Shown here: positions 20,576-33,360 of the stretch, in pieces
How the letters are laid out: every line of letters starts with the position of its first letter
How positions within the stretch are numbered: position 1 is the stretch's first letter
DNA from: Armigeres subalbatus
Lineage: Eukaryota > Arthropoda > Insecta > Diptera > Culicidae
Reading direction: 5' to 3'
Assembly: GCF_024139115.2 (NCBI RefSeq)
Contig: NC_085140.1
Coordinates: 333,805,953-333,869,952, forward strand
Length of the DNA: 64,000 nt
Notes under the pieces: model-generated
Seen by the model: the letters and a program-made list of their open reading frames with translations, nothing else
The model's database searches: none
Told to the model about the DNA's origin: nothing
Position numbers and translations under genes: made by a program

Positions 20576-21135
20576 CATGGTGGAATAGGGTGAGTGTAGG
20601 CTATCCAACCATGGTTTTAACCAAAATGAAGGCGTTTGGCGTGTCGTTGATTATAATTATGCATAGAAACATGTTTTTGCAGCGAACTTTACTCAACATG
20701 AAAGGTTAGTTCATAATCTTTCTTCTTTTTACTCTCTTATGATTAACCTCTCCAAAAAACCCTAATCATTATATAACTAAGTTCATGTATGGAATACTGT
20801 AAAAATCCACAAGTAACTTGAAACGTGTCAAAATGTGATCAAATTATTTCCGCCAGGTGCTTGCAATGCGGATTTGGTTGTAATAACAAGTTCAAACCAA
20901 GGTATTTTTTTTTTTAAACTAATTTTATTTGCTAATTATCTAATACATGCATTCATCTCTTAGACTAGGTGTTCCGTGTTTTCTTAACACTATCATCCTT
21001 ATTTGCTATGTTATATTTTTAGTTATTATTAATACATTTCAATTGCCTCTGGCAGTTAGAATTTTCCTCTGGTTGAATTGAACCATGTAGGAATTACAAT
21101 GTTTTCAACTTAAACTAAACTTAACCTATTTTATA

Positions 21136-23812
21136 CTAATGGTACAAGGAGTTAATCGTTGCAATAGAAGATTGCAACGATTTTTGTCTAAAATTGGAAA
21201 TTAGTTTGATGGACATTTGTTGCAATGTCTCAATATTAGAAATTCTATGAAGTTCATTGGTACTATACCACGGAGGCAACTTCAGAATCATTTTCAAAAT
21301 TTTATTTTGAATCCTCTGGAGTGCCTTCTTTCTGGTATTGCAGCAACTAGCCCATATTGGCACAGCATACAACATGGCAGGTCTAACAATTTGTTTGTAA
21401 ATCAAAAGTTTGTTCTTAAGACAAAGTTTTGATTTTCTGTTTATAAGTGGATATAGACACTTAATATATTTGTTACATTTGGCTTGAAGGCCTTCAATGT
21501 GATTTTTAAAAGTTAATTTTTGATCTAGCAGAAGTCCTAAATATTTAGCTTCGCTAGACCAATTAATTGGAACCCCATTCATAGTGACAATATGTCTGCT
21601 AGAAGGTTTCAAATAAGAAGCTCTCGGCTTATGTGGGAAAATTATAAGCTGAGTTTTGGAAGCATTCGGGGAAATTTTCCATTTTGCAAGTAAGTGGAGA
21701 AAATATCCAAACTTTTTGCAATCTACTACAAATGACACGAAGACTTCGCCCTTTGGCTGAGAGACCTGTGTCATCTGCAAACAAAGATTTTTGACACCCT
21801 GGTGGTAAATCAGGTAAGTCAGAAGTAAAAATGTTATACAAAATGGGCCCCAGTATGCTGCCTTGGGGAACACCAGCTGTTACAGGTAATCTATCAGATT
21901 TAGAATTCTGATAGTTTACCTGCAGTGAGCGATCTGATAAATAATTTTGGATCAGTTTAATAATGTACAGAGGAAAATTAAAATTCATCAATTTTACAAT
22001 CAAACCTTCATGCCAAACACTGTCAAATGCTTTCTGTATATCAAGAAGAGCAACTCCAGTCGAATATCCTTCAGATTTGTTGAGCCGAATTAAATTCGTA
22101 ACTCTTAATAACTGATGAGTGGTTGAATGCCCATGGCGAAAACCAAATTGCTTATGAGCAATAATAGAATGGACATTAATATGAACCATCATTCTATTTA
22201 AAATAATCTTTTCACACAGTTTGCTTATTGAAGAAAGCAAACTGATTAAGGATAACTAGAAGCCTCAGCTGGATTTTGTCCGGCTTCAAAATTGGAACAA
22301 CTTTGGCGTTTTTCCATTTATCTGGGAAGTATGCCAATCGAAAACATTTGTTAAATAAATTAACCAAAAGGATAAAGAGCTCTCAGGAAGTTTTAGATAA
22401 GTATGTAGAAAATATCATCATCACCCGGTGCTTTCATATTTTTAAATTTTCTAGTAATAGATCTCACTTCATCCATATTAGTTCCCAACGAAGGGTCAAA
22501 AACATTCTCTTGATTGAGAATGTCTTCGAAGCTCCGTGTAACCTGATCCTCAATTGGACTAGTGAGACCTAGACTAAAATTATGGGCACTCTCGAACTGC
22601 TGAGCAAGTTTTTGAGCCTTTTTGCCATTTGTTAATAAAATTTTATTTCCCTCTTTAAGCGCTGGAATTGGCTTTTGAGGTTTTTTTTTAAAGAATTTTC
22701 GTTAATTTCCAAAAGGGTTTCGAACTGGGATCCAACTTCGAGACATTATTCTCAAAGTTGGTATTTCTCAGAATAGCGAAACGTTTTTTAATTTCATTTT
22801 GCAAATCTCGCCAAATAACTTTCAACGCGGGATCGCGAGTTATTTGATATTGCCTTCGCCTCACATTTTTAAAACGGATCAGTAGCTGAAGATCGTCGTC
22901 AATAATAATGGAGTTGAATTTAACTTCACATTTCGGAATTGCAATGCCTCTGGCTTCGACAATTAAATTTGTCAAAGATACGAGAGCATTATCAATATCA
23001 CTTTTGGTATCGAGAGGAATATCAACATCAAAATTCCTATCGATATACGTTTTATGTAAATCCCAATCAGCTCTATGATAATTAAAAGTAGAGCTGATTG
23101 GATTATAAATGGCTTCTTGTGAGATTTCAAACGTCACAGGAAGGTGATCAGAGTCAAAGTCAGCATGAGTTACCAATTGGCCACAAAGCTGACTAGAATC
23201 CGTTAAAACTAAATCAATTGTAGAAGGATTTCGACTGGAAGAAAAACAAGTAGGGCCATTGGGATATTGAATAGTATAATATCCCGCAGAACAATCTTCA
23301 AATAAAATGTTGCCGTTGGAATTGCTTTGAGCATTATTCCATGAACGGTGTTTGGCATTGAAGTCACCAATTACGAAGAATTTTGATTTGTTGCGAGTCA
23401 GAATTTGAAGATCAGCTTTCAACAAATTCTTTTGCTGCCCATTGCATTGAAAAGGCAAATAGGCTGCAATGAAGGAAAATTGACCAAAATTTGTTTCAAC
23501 AGAAACTCCCAAGGTTTCAAAAACTTTGGTTTCAAACGAAGAAAATAATTTATGTTTGATACGTCTATTAATGACAATGGCGACCCCACAACAGGCGCTG
23601 TCAAGACGATCATTTCTGTAGATAAAATAATTTGGATCTCTTTTAATGGAGAGTCCGGGCTTCAAATACGTTTCAGTTATAATGGCAATATGCACATTAT
23701 GAACTGTTAAGAAGTTGAATAATTCATCTTCCTTACCCTTTAGAGAGCGGGCATTCCAATTTAGAACTTTCACACAATTATTTAGATCCATTAAAACGGA
23801 GTCCGATAACAA
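21136..23812 (-). pseudogene. ORF2 (endonuclease-RT) of the Jockey-type LINE, frameshifted
   Basis: The endonuclease frame 23812-22688 is intact: KVLNWNARSLKGKEDEL at the start, IAIITETYLKPG, FFVIGDFNAKHRSWNN, and SDHLPVTFEI. The RT begins in the damaged stretch 22690-22240, where NMKAPGDDDI is readable. It continues in 22240-21629 with HKQFGFRHGHSTTHQLL, ALLDIQKAFDSVWHEGL, GVPQGSILGPILYNIF and the catalytic LFADDTG. The C-terminal part is in 21873-21136 (WSSEAKYLGLLLDQKLTF, YAVPIWASC). Three or more frame changes make it inactive, although the catalytic motifs are conserved. Confidence 0.85.
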
Positions 23813-23902
23813 TTTTTTGTGTGTACTTTATACCAACCTGAACAGCTTCAGGAATGGTATTTGCTTTGAACATTGCATCAATCATGTGATGCAATTGTTC
23901 AG

Positions 23903-25500
23903 TTAAAAATCAAAATCGGAAGCAGTCATGCTACCTGAATCGGCAACATGACCGTTATTTTCCGTTGGGACATGGGTATAAACCTCATTTTGAGAAGAGA
24001 AATTTTGTCTACCAGCAGCGATGTTTGCATACGTAGGTACATTGGAAAAATTGGAATTTACTGAAGTGCTTGCTACCCGTTGACGAGCGGCAAAATTTGT
24101 TTGTGAATTGTGGTGGGTATGAATTGCTCGACCGGTGACCGGTTTCGAAATTTGAGCGTTTGAAAAATTTCTACCCGTCGACTCTGGAATCCGCTTGGAA
24201 TTTCCCGTCATCAATTTTGCTCCGGAATTCAAAACTTTTTTGCGTGAAGGGCATTCCCAGAAATTGGATTTATGAATTGCCCCCACAATTGACACATTTT
24301 AATTTATTGGAATCTTCTCTCACAGGATATGCGTCCTTGGCGTGAGAGGTTCCACCACAAATCATGCATTTAGCATCCATGTGACAATGTTTGGTTCCGT
24401 GACCCCACTTTTGGTACTTACGTCACTGTGTGGGGTTTTGGAAATTTCCCCCAGGCCTGCGGAAATGTTCCCATGTAACACGGACAAGGGACATAATACA
24501 GGCCTTTTCCAAACTTTTCATATTATTTAGTTCACTTTTGTTAAAATGAACTAAATAAAATTCTTGAGAAATGCCCCTCTGGGAAGTACCAGAGTGGGAT
24601 TTCTTTTTCATCTTAATTACTTGGACTGGTGAAAATCCAAGTAATTGAGAATTTTCAATTTTAATCTCATCCAGTGATTTGTCATCACTGGGGAGACCTT
24701 TCAAGACGACTTTGAACAATCGCTCAGTTTTATCGTCGTATGTGAAGAATTTATGGCGCTTCTCAGTTAAATAGTGAAGAAGACGTTTGCGATCGTCAAA
24801 CGATCCCGGCAAAACGCGGCAGTCACCCTTCCTAGCAATCTGAAATGAAACCTTGATCCCCTGAAGGTTACTCAAAATCTCATTCCGGAAGCCAGAAAAC
24901 TCGGCAACAGATACCACAATTGGCGGAATCCTTTGTTTCTCCTCCCTTCTCCGGCCCTCCTTAGCCGTGCGGTAAGACGCGCGGCTACAAAGCAAGACCA
25001 TGCTGAGGGTGGCTGGGTTCGATTCCCAGTACCGGTCTAGGCAATTTTCGGATTAGAAATTGTCTCGACTTCCTTGGGCATAAAAGTATCATCGTGCTAG
25101 CCTCATGATATACGAATGCAAAAATGGTAACCTGGCTTAGAAACCTCGCAGTTAATAACTGTGGAAGTGCTTAATGAACACTAAGCTGCGAGGCGGCTCT
25201 GTCCCAGTGTGGGAATGTAATGCCAATAAGAAGAAGATTTGTTTCTTCGCATGAATCGAATCACCTGGGCTAGAGGTATATTCGTTTTGCTCAATTTCAT
25301 CATTAATCAAATCAAACTGATTGCTCAGTTCGATTGGAGAAGAATTATTTCCGATATTAGAGTTAGAAGGAATATCTGAAGTCTCCAGCTTCCTTCTATT
25401 TTTTCCGCGCTTTGGCAGGGCGGTCTTGAAACCTTGTTACTTAGAAGGAAGTGAAGAATTCAGAGATTCCCCCTTCCTCTTGTTTTTATTAATGCTCTTC
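23903..25500 (-). pseudogene. ORF1 (Gag-like) of the Jockey-type LINE, interrupted by a SINE
   Basis: The 5' part is about 25500-25247 (KSINKNKRKGESLNSSLPSK, then SNIGNNSSPIELSNQFDLIN), and the SINE follows at 25237-24941. Next, 24940-24423 encodes a PRE/C2HC-type Gag core (RKGDCRVLPGSFDDRKRLLH, FKVVLKGLPSDDKSLDEI, LLGFSPVQVIKMKKKS). Zinc-knuckle-like Cys/His codons lie around 24290-24410 in shifted frames. The Asn/Ser-rich C-terminus is 24295-23903. Besides the SINE there are at least two frame changes. Confidence 0.75.
24941..25237 (+). mobile_element. tRNA-derived SINE (Feilai-like), second full copy, 297 bp
   Basis: Same structure as 7342-7638: TTAGCCGTGCGG at 24961, GGTTCGATTC at 25016-25025, tail GCCAATAAGAAGAAG. 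TTTGTTTCT flanks it at 24932-24940 and 25238-25246 (9-bp TSD). It is inserted in ORF1 of the Jockey-type LINE in the opposite orientation. Confidence 0.88.
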
Positions 25501-25904
25501 ACTGAGCGTGGAGATGTGACCTTCTAAAAGTTTTTTTTTTCCAGAACGGTATCCTTGCAGGATTACCTCCGCTTGTCGAAATTTTACTTCCGCAAACGGG
25601 TCCAACGTAAAAAGAATGCACGGGTCCAAGCAAAGATCGTGAAGGGATCATTAGGTACAAATAGCGCTGAGAAGCACTGTGGAAAATAAAATAGCTTCGG
25701 GTAGTATTAAAAACTTCCTTCCGCAAAGAGAGAAAGAACCGCACAGCACGAAATCACGATGCGGTCTCAAACCAAGGTATATTTTAGTTCAACCCAAGAT
25801 CAGTTTTCTCCTTGCATAAATGTTACAATTTTTTTTAAATTTTTTTTTTGAAATTCATCACATGGCTTGATTGTATAATCACCTTAACACTAAGCGAAAA
25901 GAGA

Positions 25905-27085
25905 ATTGATTGCCGATTGAGATGTTCCTGGGAGAACAGTACGCCAATACCGCTGCAGAAAAATGCAATCTATTTGCAGCCCATTTTATGGATGCCATTA
26001 ACGTATGTCAAGCATCAGCGAGGCAAATTGAACGTGCTTGTCTATACGCTCCATGCATTATGTCTACCCTTAGACAGCTGCAGATAACTCCTTGTCAAGT
26101 TAGTTCAGCCATTTGTAAACTCAAATATTCCTCCTCAGCCAGTCCTGATGGCATTCCGTAATGCATTTTTAAAAGGTGTAGTGAGGCATTGATTTTACCG
26201 TTAACAATACTTTTCAACCATTCGCTAAGTCAGTGCAAGTTTCCCTCATCATGGAAATTTTCTGTGATGTTTCCAGTGCATAAGAAGAACGATAAGCAAA
26301 ACGTTGAAAACTATCGAGGCATCACATCCCTATGCTCCTGTTCCAAAATTTTTGAAATCATCATGAACGACATACTATTTGCGGCGTGTAAAGCACATAT
26401 ATTTCCGGATAAGCATGGATTTTATCCTAAAAGGTCAACTGCAACTAATCTTACACAATTTATCACTATGCTTGCAAAATATGGATTCCGGTGCACAAGT
26501 CGATACAGTGTACACCGATTTCAAATCTGCATTCGATCGAGTTGATCATGGAATACTGCTTGCCCGGCTTGAGAAATTTGGCATAGGCCAAAATATCATC
26601 TGCTGGCTCAAATCATATTTGACGAACCGACAGCTTGTGGTGAAGATAGGAACGGGAACATCCAAAATTTTCACTAACCCATCTGGCGTGCCCCAAGGCA
26701 GCAACCTTGGTCCGCTTTTATTTCTGCTCTTCATCAACGAACTCTCCACAGTGCTTCCAGATGGATGCCGAATATTCTATGCTGATGACTTAAAGCTATA
26801 TATGGCTGTGAAAAAATTGCAAGACTGCGAAAATCAGCTACAGCTACTTCTTGACTGCCTGTGTGAATGGTGCTCGAATAACTTTCTGATTTTGAGCGTA
26901 CAGAAATGCTACGTCATATCCTTCCACCGTAGACAACAGCTCATTAGATACGATTATTCAATCACAAATCAGGCTCTCTCTCGTGTTTCGCAAGTTCGTG
27001 ATTTGGGTGTTACACTTGATTCGGCACTCACATTTCGCATACACTATAACGACATGATCTCTAGAGCCAACCAGCAGCTCGGGTT
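25905..27085 (+). pseudogene. fragment of another LINE reverse transcriptase, truncated at both ends
   Basis: Pieces in three frames. 25910-26160 encodes EMFLGEQYANTAAEKCNLFA and SSASPDGIP. 26189-26500 encodes PSSWKFSVMFPVHKKNDKQN and YRGITSLCSCSKIFE. 26490-27085 encodes DFKSAFDRVDHGILLARLEK, PSGVPQGSNLGPLLFLLFIN, RIFYADDLKLYM and VRDLGVTLDSALTF. RT motifs incl. YADD are present. The 3' end stops at 27085, where the CTTGTCTT repeat begins. It differs from the neighbouring Jockey-type element; clade not assigned. Confidence 0.8.
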
Positions 27086-27250
27086 TATTTGTCTTGTCTT
27101 GTCTTAGCACATGCACAGCCAGTATTGAAAAGCATCCTGGAAATGTCGGTTGTATTCCCGAGCATTTTCTTGTCTGCATTAATATTTGCTGCATATCATG
27201 AATATGACACAAGTATTAAAACGGCCAGGCCCACCGTGCAGGCTTCAATT
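27086..27250 (+). repeat. interspersed CTTGTCTTAGCACATGCACA repeat, copy 2
   Basis: GTCTTGTCTTGTCTTAGCAC is followed by ATGCACAGCCAGTATTG, AAGCATCCTGGAAATGTCGG and ATTAAAACGGCC. It is the longest and best-kept copy of the family seen at 3597 and 36278. It abuts the truncated RT fragment. Confidence 0.75.
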
Positions 27251-27660
27251 TGGGAGAAAATCCAGAACTCCCCGGCAATCAGATTATTTAGTAATAAATA
27301 ACATGATCAACGAAGAGTTTTGAATCTACGAAAGGAAGAAACGGGGACAGCCGTACCAACCGTTTCACATTCAGGGGGAAAGATGATTGACGAATCGTTG
27401 GGAGTGACTTTGCTAAGAAGGTTAATGTACACTCCTTGGGTCCTCGACGTCTTGGGATGGGACACAGTTTTTTGTCTAGTGCCCTGGCTTTCACACTGAT
27501 GGGCAAAAGTTTACGCATAAATTCAGATAGATGACTATGAAAACATGACAAATACTCATGTACATTAGTGTATATATAGGCCTAGGTTTAAGCGCCATTA
27601 CTCGCTCTCTGGAACGAGAAAAAGAAAAAGATTAAAGCGATGACAAACAAGCGTCAACTC
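27251..27660. other. intergenic, nothing recognised
   Basis: No gene. Short open frames on both strands are not supported by any motif. Confidence 0.4.
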
Positions 27661-27662
27661 TA

Positions 27663-29396
27663 GGGGAAACTGGACACACATGATCCCCACTTTTTGTTTC
27701 GGATGTTTCTCGATGCAAAATGCTTAAAATTATGCGATTCAAGATGGATTTGATGAGCAATTGAATTAGCTATTCAAAAACAACATTGGAAGCATTTATT
27801 TTTTTTGCATGAAAGTTATCAAAATATCGATATTGCCAAAAGATAGAAAATTAGACATTTTCAAAACTTGCGGGAAACTTGATTCCCTTATCGGGGGGAA
27901 TTCATCCCATTATGAACTGACCATATTTAGGTTCGTTGAGGTCTAATGAAAGGATAAATTAATTAATTTTCAAATCCTAACAATTCCTTATAGTCCATCG
28001 TATTAAAAACATTGATATTAAGTAAGGCAAGTATTTTGATTCCCGAATAGAGTACCAGTGAGAATTATCAACAAAGTTGCCATGCTGATGATTATTCATG
28101 CAATCAATCCGCTCCACTGAAAGGCAGATGTCATATTACGACATGATGTTTTCAAGAGGATCTCTCTGTGTGGCTGATACAGTTATGATACCAAAAGTGG
28201 ATAATCGATTCATAAATATTAAATATACCTTTGTTGTTTTTAAATCTTATTACCTATCCTGTTTCTAATTTTTAAAATTAGCCGCACTTCAAAACCCATA
28301 CCCAGTGGTTTATATCGCAGGACGCTGAGTGACTATTTTGGAACCAACAAAAAAGGTGTGATGTATCGCGGTCGCCAGACTACTATCAATACCACGACCG
28401 TGATCATACCAGGCTGGTGACTCCATACATCAATGTGGTACTGTCGCGCATGCTAGAAACATTATATTTACGTGTATATTATTATTGTGTACTGGACTGG
28501 ATTTCATTTAAAATACTGAATAGAAGCGGTAGGATTAGCCTATTGTTAAACGTTCTTTGAAAAGACAGACAGGAAGACTTGCGATAAAATACGATTATAA
28601 CAGTGATTCTAAATAAACTTACCCCATTGGAAAGAAAAAGTAAAATTGAATAGTGGATCTAACAGTACTGATTTTATACCCGGTGAACCACCCCTTGAAT
28701 ATTTTCAAACCTTTATCTTAGATTGAACCTTATGTTGATTAATTTACTCGTATTTAATAAAACTAATCAAAGTTAAGTATGTTTAACTAACCTTTGTTCT
28801 AGGTAATAAGATTAGGCTATTGGCCAATTAAAAAAACACGTATGCTTGAATGATAAAATTGAAGGAAGTAAATAAAACTATTTAAACTTTTAAACCAGAA
28901 AATAATTTAAACAAATCAATAAGTTGCATGTAATACAATAATACGCAAATGCAATGGAATCCAACAAACGCCTAAATATATGCAATATCGGGATCAAGTG
29001 TGTCCAAACTGTGGGGGATCAAGTGTGTCCATGTTGAGTATTTGTCTTGGTTTATTTCTCCATTCAGTGTGAAATGAGCAATAATCAATTTAGTGAGCTT
29101 ATTCAATTCTGCAATAATAAAACTACGTCCAGTAGAAATTTGACACGTTTTGGTTGGATATGTTCAAAATTATTAAACTTTTTATCTTTGCAGAAAAAAA
29201 GAATTGAGAACGCTAAAATAATAAAACCTTTCTAAAACCCATATACTCAAAGGAACTAACATCAAATGTTACTCAGATTCAATTAGCTGTCTAACGGATC
29301 TGTTTACACATATCAGTGGTATAAAAATGTTATTAGGTTTCGAGAAAACAGGGGGGGATCATGTGTCCCCGGGGATCACGTGTGTCCAGTTTCCCC
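27663..29396. mobile_element. TA-flanked TIR element, 1.73 kb, non-coding
   Basis: The left end GGGGAAACTGGACACACATG and the complement of the right end GGGGAAACTGGACACACGTG match for about 26 bp. TA stands on both outer sides (27661-27662 and 29397-29398). The motif GATCAAGTGTGTCC is repeated inside near the right end (28990-29030). No open frame of note lies inside. TA duplication suggests mobilisation by a Tc1/mariner-type transposase (inference). Confidence 0.75.
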
Positions 29397-29398
29397 TA

Positions 29399-29965
29399 CT
29401 ATGACGGTAAAGTTGTACCATATTTTTACTTACAACATATCCATATTTTCCGTGCTTGGAACTTTTTTTTTTAATTACTCCTGGCAAAACACAATTTATT
29501 GAAACTGCTTAAAAAAAAATCGCAAAAAGTGAGTTAGGAGCAAAAATGAAAAAAACGGAGAAAAAGTCATCAAAAAAGCCGATTTTTGTTTATCTCCCAG
29601 GTTTATTCTAGAGAGAATAGGAGTGAGTCAAAAATGTTTTTTACCACAAACTACGAGACCTACTCCATCGACCAGAAAATTTCATGACTTCGTCTCATCA
29701 AACGAAAAGTACGATCCCTGCCATTGAAATATATTTTTTGGGATATATCATTGTTCTCAAGACACCTTCACCATCTGAAGTGTCATCTTAATAAAAATGT
29801 ATATAAAAGAACAAGCTTGGTCGCCGTTTAAAAACTTATCGGGAATTGGAAAAGAAAAGTTACCGGTAGATTTTAATAAGCTACACAACTCATTATTACA
29901 AATAGGCTTCAACATCTTCCAGACCAAACGATTCGTATTGCGATTATACTTGGCGATTATTTATT
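29399..29965. other. AT-rich spacer, no gene seen
   Basis: Low-complexity A/T runs. Nothing recognised before the 3' end of the RTE copy. Confidence 0.4.
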
Positions 29966-31665
29966 TATCATCAGACTAAGGCCGGAGTGGCCTGTGCTGC
30001 ACATAAAAGACTTCTCCATTCAGCTCGGTCCATGGCTGCACTTCGCCAACCACGCAGTCTGCGGAGGGTCCGCAAGTCGTCCTCCACCTGATCGATCCAC
30101 CTTGCCCGCTGTGCACCTCGCCTTCTTGTTCCCGTCGGATCGTTGTCGAGAACCATTTTCACCGGGTTACTGTCCGACATTCTGGCTACGTGCCCGGCCC
30201 ACCGCAGTCGTCCGATTTTCGCGGTGTGAACGATGGATGGTTCTCCCAACAGCTGATGCAACTCGTGGTTCATTCGCCTCCTCCACGTACCGTCCGCCAT
30301 CCGTACCCCACCATAGATGGTACGCAACACTTTCCTTTCGAAAACTCCAAGTGCGCGTTGGTCCTCCACGAGCATCGTCCAGGTCTCTTGTCCGTAGAGA
30401 ACTACCGGTCTTATAAGCGTTTTGTAGATAGTCAGTTTGGTACGGCGGCGAACTCTATTCGATCGGAGCGTCTTGCGGAGTCCAAAGTACGTACGTCGTG
30501 CGTCTCCGAATTTCTCTGCTGGTATCGTTATCGGCGGTCACCAGTGAGCCCAAGTACACGAATTCTTCAACCACCTCGATTTCGTCACCACCGATAGAAA
30601 CTCGTGGTGGGTGGCTTACATTGACCTCTCTTGAGCCTCTTCCTATCATGTACTTCGTCTTCGACGTGTTGATGACTAGTCCAATCCGTTTAGCTTCGCT
30701 TTTCAGTCTGATGTAGGCTTCCTCCATCCTCTCAAAATTACGTGCCATGATATCAATGTCGTCGGCGAAACCAAATAACTGGACGGACTTCGTGAAAATT
30801 GTACCACTCGTGTCAATCCCTGCCCTTCGTATTACTCCCTCCAAAGCGATGTTGAATAGCAGACACGAAAGACCATCACCTTGCCGTAACCCTCTACGGG
30901 TTTCGAAGGGACTCGAGATTGCCCCTGAAACTCGAACTACGCACATCACCCGATCCATCGTCGCCTTGATCAACCGTATCAGTTTATCCGGAAATCCGTT
31001 TTCGTGCATTAGCTGCCATAGCTGGTCCCGATCGATTGTATCATATGCGGCTGATGTTGTGTGCGGCTGATGATGTGTTGTATTCGCGGCATTTCTGCAA
31101 TACCTGACGTATGGCGAACACCTGGTCTGTGGTAGAGCGTTCACCCATAAATCCCACCTGGTACTGCCCCACGAACTCTTTTGCAATTGGTGTTAGTCGA
31201 CGACCAAGCTGAATGTGGGCGAGTACCTTGTAGGCGGCGTCCAGCAATGTGATTGCGCGGTAGTTGCTACAATCCAGCTTATCGCCCTTTTTGTAGATGG
31301 GACACACGACACCTTCCATCCACTCCTGCGGCAGAACCTCATCCTCCCAAACCTTGGTAATCACCCAGTGCAGCGCTCTAGCCAGTGCTTCACCACCGTG
31401 TTTAAACAGCTCTCCTGGTAGTTGGTCAACTCCAGGGGCTTTGTTGTTTTTCAGCCGGCCGATCTCCTCCTGGATTTCCTGGAGATTCGGACCCGGTAAG
31501 ATTATGTCCTGCGCGCGTACTCCCAGGTCCATCACCATACCGCCATCTTCGTCTGCCACATCGCCATTCAGGTGTTCTTCGTAGTGCTTCCGCCACCTTT
31601 GGACCACCTCACGCTCGTTCGTAAGAAGGTTCCCGTTTATGTCCTTACACATATCAGGGTCCAAT
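29966..31665 (-). pseudogene. RTE-type LINE copy B, 5' truncated, frameshifted
   Basis: The 3' end is at about 29966 (GGCCTTAGTCTGATGATAAA on the minus strand). It reads up to about 31665 and so lacks the endonuclease. 31673-31041 encodes the start of the RT (MCKDINGNLLTNEREVVQRW, NNKAPGVDQLPGELFKHGG, QYQVGFMGERSTTDQVFAIR). 31186-30455 encodes the core with LRQGDGLSCLLFNIALEGV and the catalytic LFGFADDIDIMARN. 30375-29971 encodes the C-terminus (VFERKVLRTIYGGVRMADGT, LRWAGHVARMSDSNP). There are two main frame changes, near 31050 and 30460. Less decayed than the copy at 10828, and its FADD is intact. Confidence 0.87.
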
Positions 31666-31674
31666 ACTAGCATT

Positions 31675-31997
31675 TATTAATAAATATCAATGATTCTGTA
31701 AAATTTAATTCTAGGTTAAATAGAATCGATAAACATTCGAAAACGACTGAAAATTTAAAAAAAATCTGTATATTTTATCTTATAACTGCTGTATCTCAAA
31801 AACGGTAGCACTCAGAAAAAATACTGTATACCTTTTCCATTGGAAATTTAACGTACTTTCATAAAATTGGGTCGATAAAAAAGCAAAAAAAAAAACATAT
31901 TTCCACCATTTTTGAAAAACAAACTAATTTAAAATAATTATAAATTTTTTGTCCATCATTTCTCCGTTATGACTCAAAGTGTAAAAAATACATATAC
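31675..31997. other. AT-rich spacer, no gene seen
   Basis: Poly(A)/poly(T) rich, no gene or clear element. Confidence 0.4.
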
Positions 31998-32661
31998 CGT
32001 GGTGCATCGAAACCCGTACATTTAAGCACTTCAGTATATGTAAAAGTCTCTAGAAAATACAAATCGAATGCAAATAGAACGTTCGTCATTGATCTAACTG
32101 CACGAGGGCTTCTATTTTTTGTGTGCTCCACTGTATTGCATTGAAAGTAATGAAAAATATGATAAAATTACGAACAAAATCAACACCTCCTGAATTGAAA
32201 TCCGTCCACCGTGGACGGACTTCGAATCATAGGAACATAATCCGTACAGCTATTTTCTAGCGAAATATTTAAATTAAAGCAGACCAATTGATCAAACTAA
32301 CACAGTGAATAGCGTAATACGCACCATGAGAAGCGACCTCTTTGTTATTTATGCTGCTGATCTAACTCTATTGATTGCAATTTGCAATTTAAACACACGC
32401 ACTTTCGGTACAATTGCGTCCAACACGCGAACAAAATGGCGCCTGAAACTTCGCGTTTGTGGGGTGCCGATTTGTTTTTAAATTATGTTATTTTAACTTC
32501 AGAGCCTACTTTCCATTTCAATGGCCAGAAAACTTTCTGTCAAGCATAAGATCAAGATAAGATAAATGATTCATAAATGAATTCCCTCAAACCCCCTTTA
32601 TTTTATTGATATCTCACGAAGTGGACGGATTTCGGTGCTGTACGGATTTCGGTCCCCCACG
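31998..32661. mobile_element. TIR element (CGTGGTGCATCGAAACCCGT), about 664 bp
   Basis: The left end CGTGGTGCATCGAAACCCGT and the complement of the right end CGTGGGGGACCGAAATCCGT agree at most positions over about 22 bp. An internal partial repeat CCACCGTGGACGGACTTCG lies near 32207. No clear target duplication and no coding capacity. Confidence 0.6.
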
Positions 32662-32973
32662 ATATTATCTGTTACAACATATCAAAAAATAAAAATATTG
32701 AGAAAATCGATTTTTAAGTTTTATTTTCAATATTTGAGCTATTTGTTTTCGCAGTGTATATTTTTTTCACATAGTCCCATTGATTACCTAAAACTTTGCC
32801 GAAGACATCTAAACGATCGGACAAGCCGTTTCCAAGTTAAATTGTTTTGAAAGTGTTCGAGGTGGTTTTGCTTAGGCCCCTGTCAAAAGTTAGGCTAGAG
32901 TCAAAATGGCAAATCAATGTTACAAATTATGCTTTTGAACACAAAGAATGTGTATGCAAAATTTCAGAGAAAT

Positions 32974-33128
32974 CTCGCTTAACTTTTCAAAAGGACCTAA
33001 GTAACATTTTTTTCATGATTTAATTTGAGTACTGCAATCAAAAGCTTTCATGTTTTTCTGTTGATTGCGCTATTCAAATTAATTCATGAAAAAAATGTTA
33101 CTTAGGACCTTTTGAAAAGTTAAGCGAG
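32974..33128. repeat. inverted repeat with 55-bp arms
   Basis: Arms about 32974-33030 and 33072-33128: CTCGCTTAACTTTTCAAAAG on the left, complement on the right, interrupted by a ~41-bp loop. An almost perfect hairpin. Confidence 0.85.
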
Positions 33129-33360
33129 AAATCAAAAAACACAAAATTGAGATCTCGAAAAAAATCATGATTTCACAGAGAATTGCTCAATAGGAAACAA
33201 TAGGGCACTATTGTGCGTCGAATGCAACTTGTTACGAGCAAATCGGTTAAGAATAAGTGCCCAAAAAATGAGTGACATTTTTTTTATGCGATGCGCACAT
33301 ACATATGCACACGCAAACACAGACATCACCTCAATTCGTCGATCTGAGTCGATTGGTATA

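Larger units (their letters stand above)
20906..25766 (-). mobile_element. Jockey-type LINE (Juan-like), full-length span with 14-bp TSD
   Basis: Bounded by TCAAACCAAGGTAT at 20892-20905 and 25767-25780. The minus-strand 3' end has a poly(A) tract (T run at 20906-20915), and the 5' end is at 25766. It contains an ORF1 with Gag-like features and an ORF2 with endonuclease and RT, both broken. A 297-bp SINE sits inside ORF1. Without the SINE the element is about 4.56 kb, a normal length for Jockey-clade elements. The intact 5' end is unusual, because most LINE copies are 5' truncated. Confidence 0.87.

Noticed and set aside
29994..31584. Plus-strand open frames within 29994-31584
   Set aside because: Complement of the RTE-type RT coding strand; shadows.
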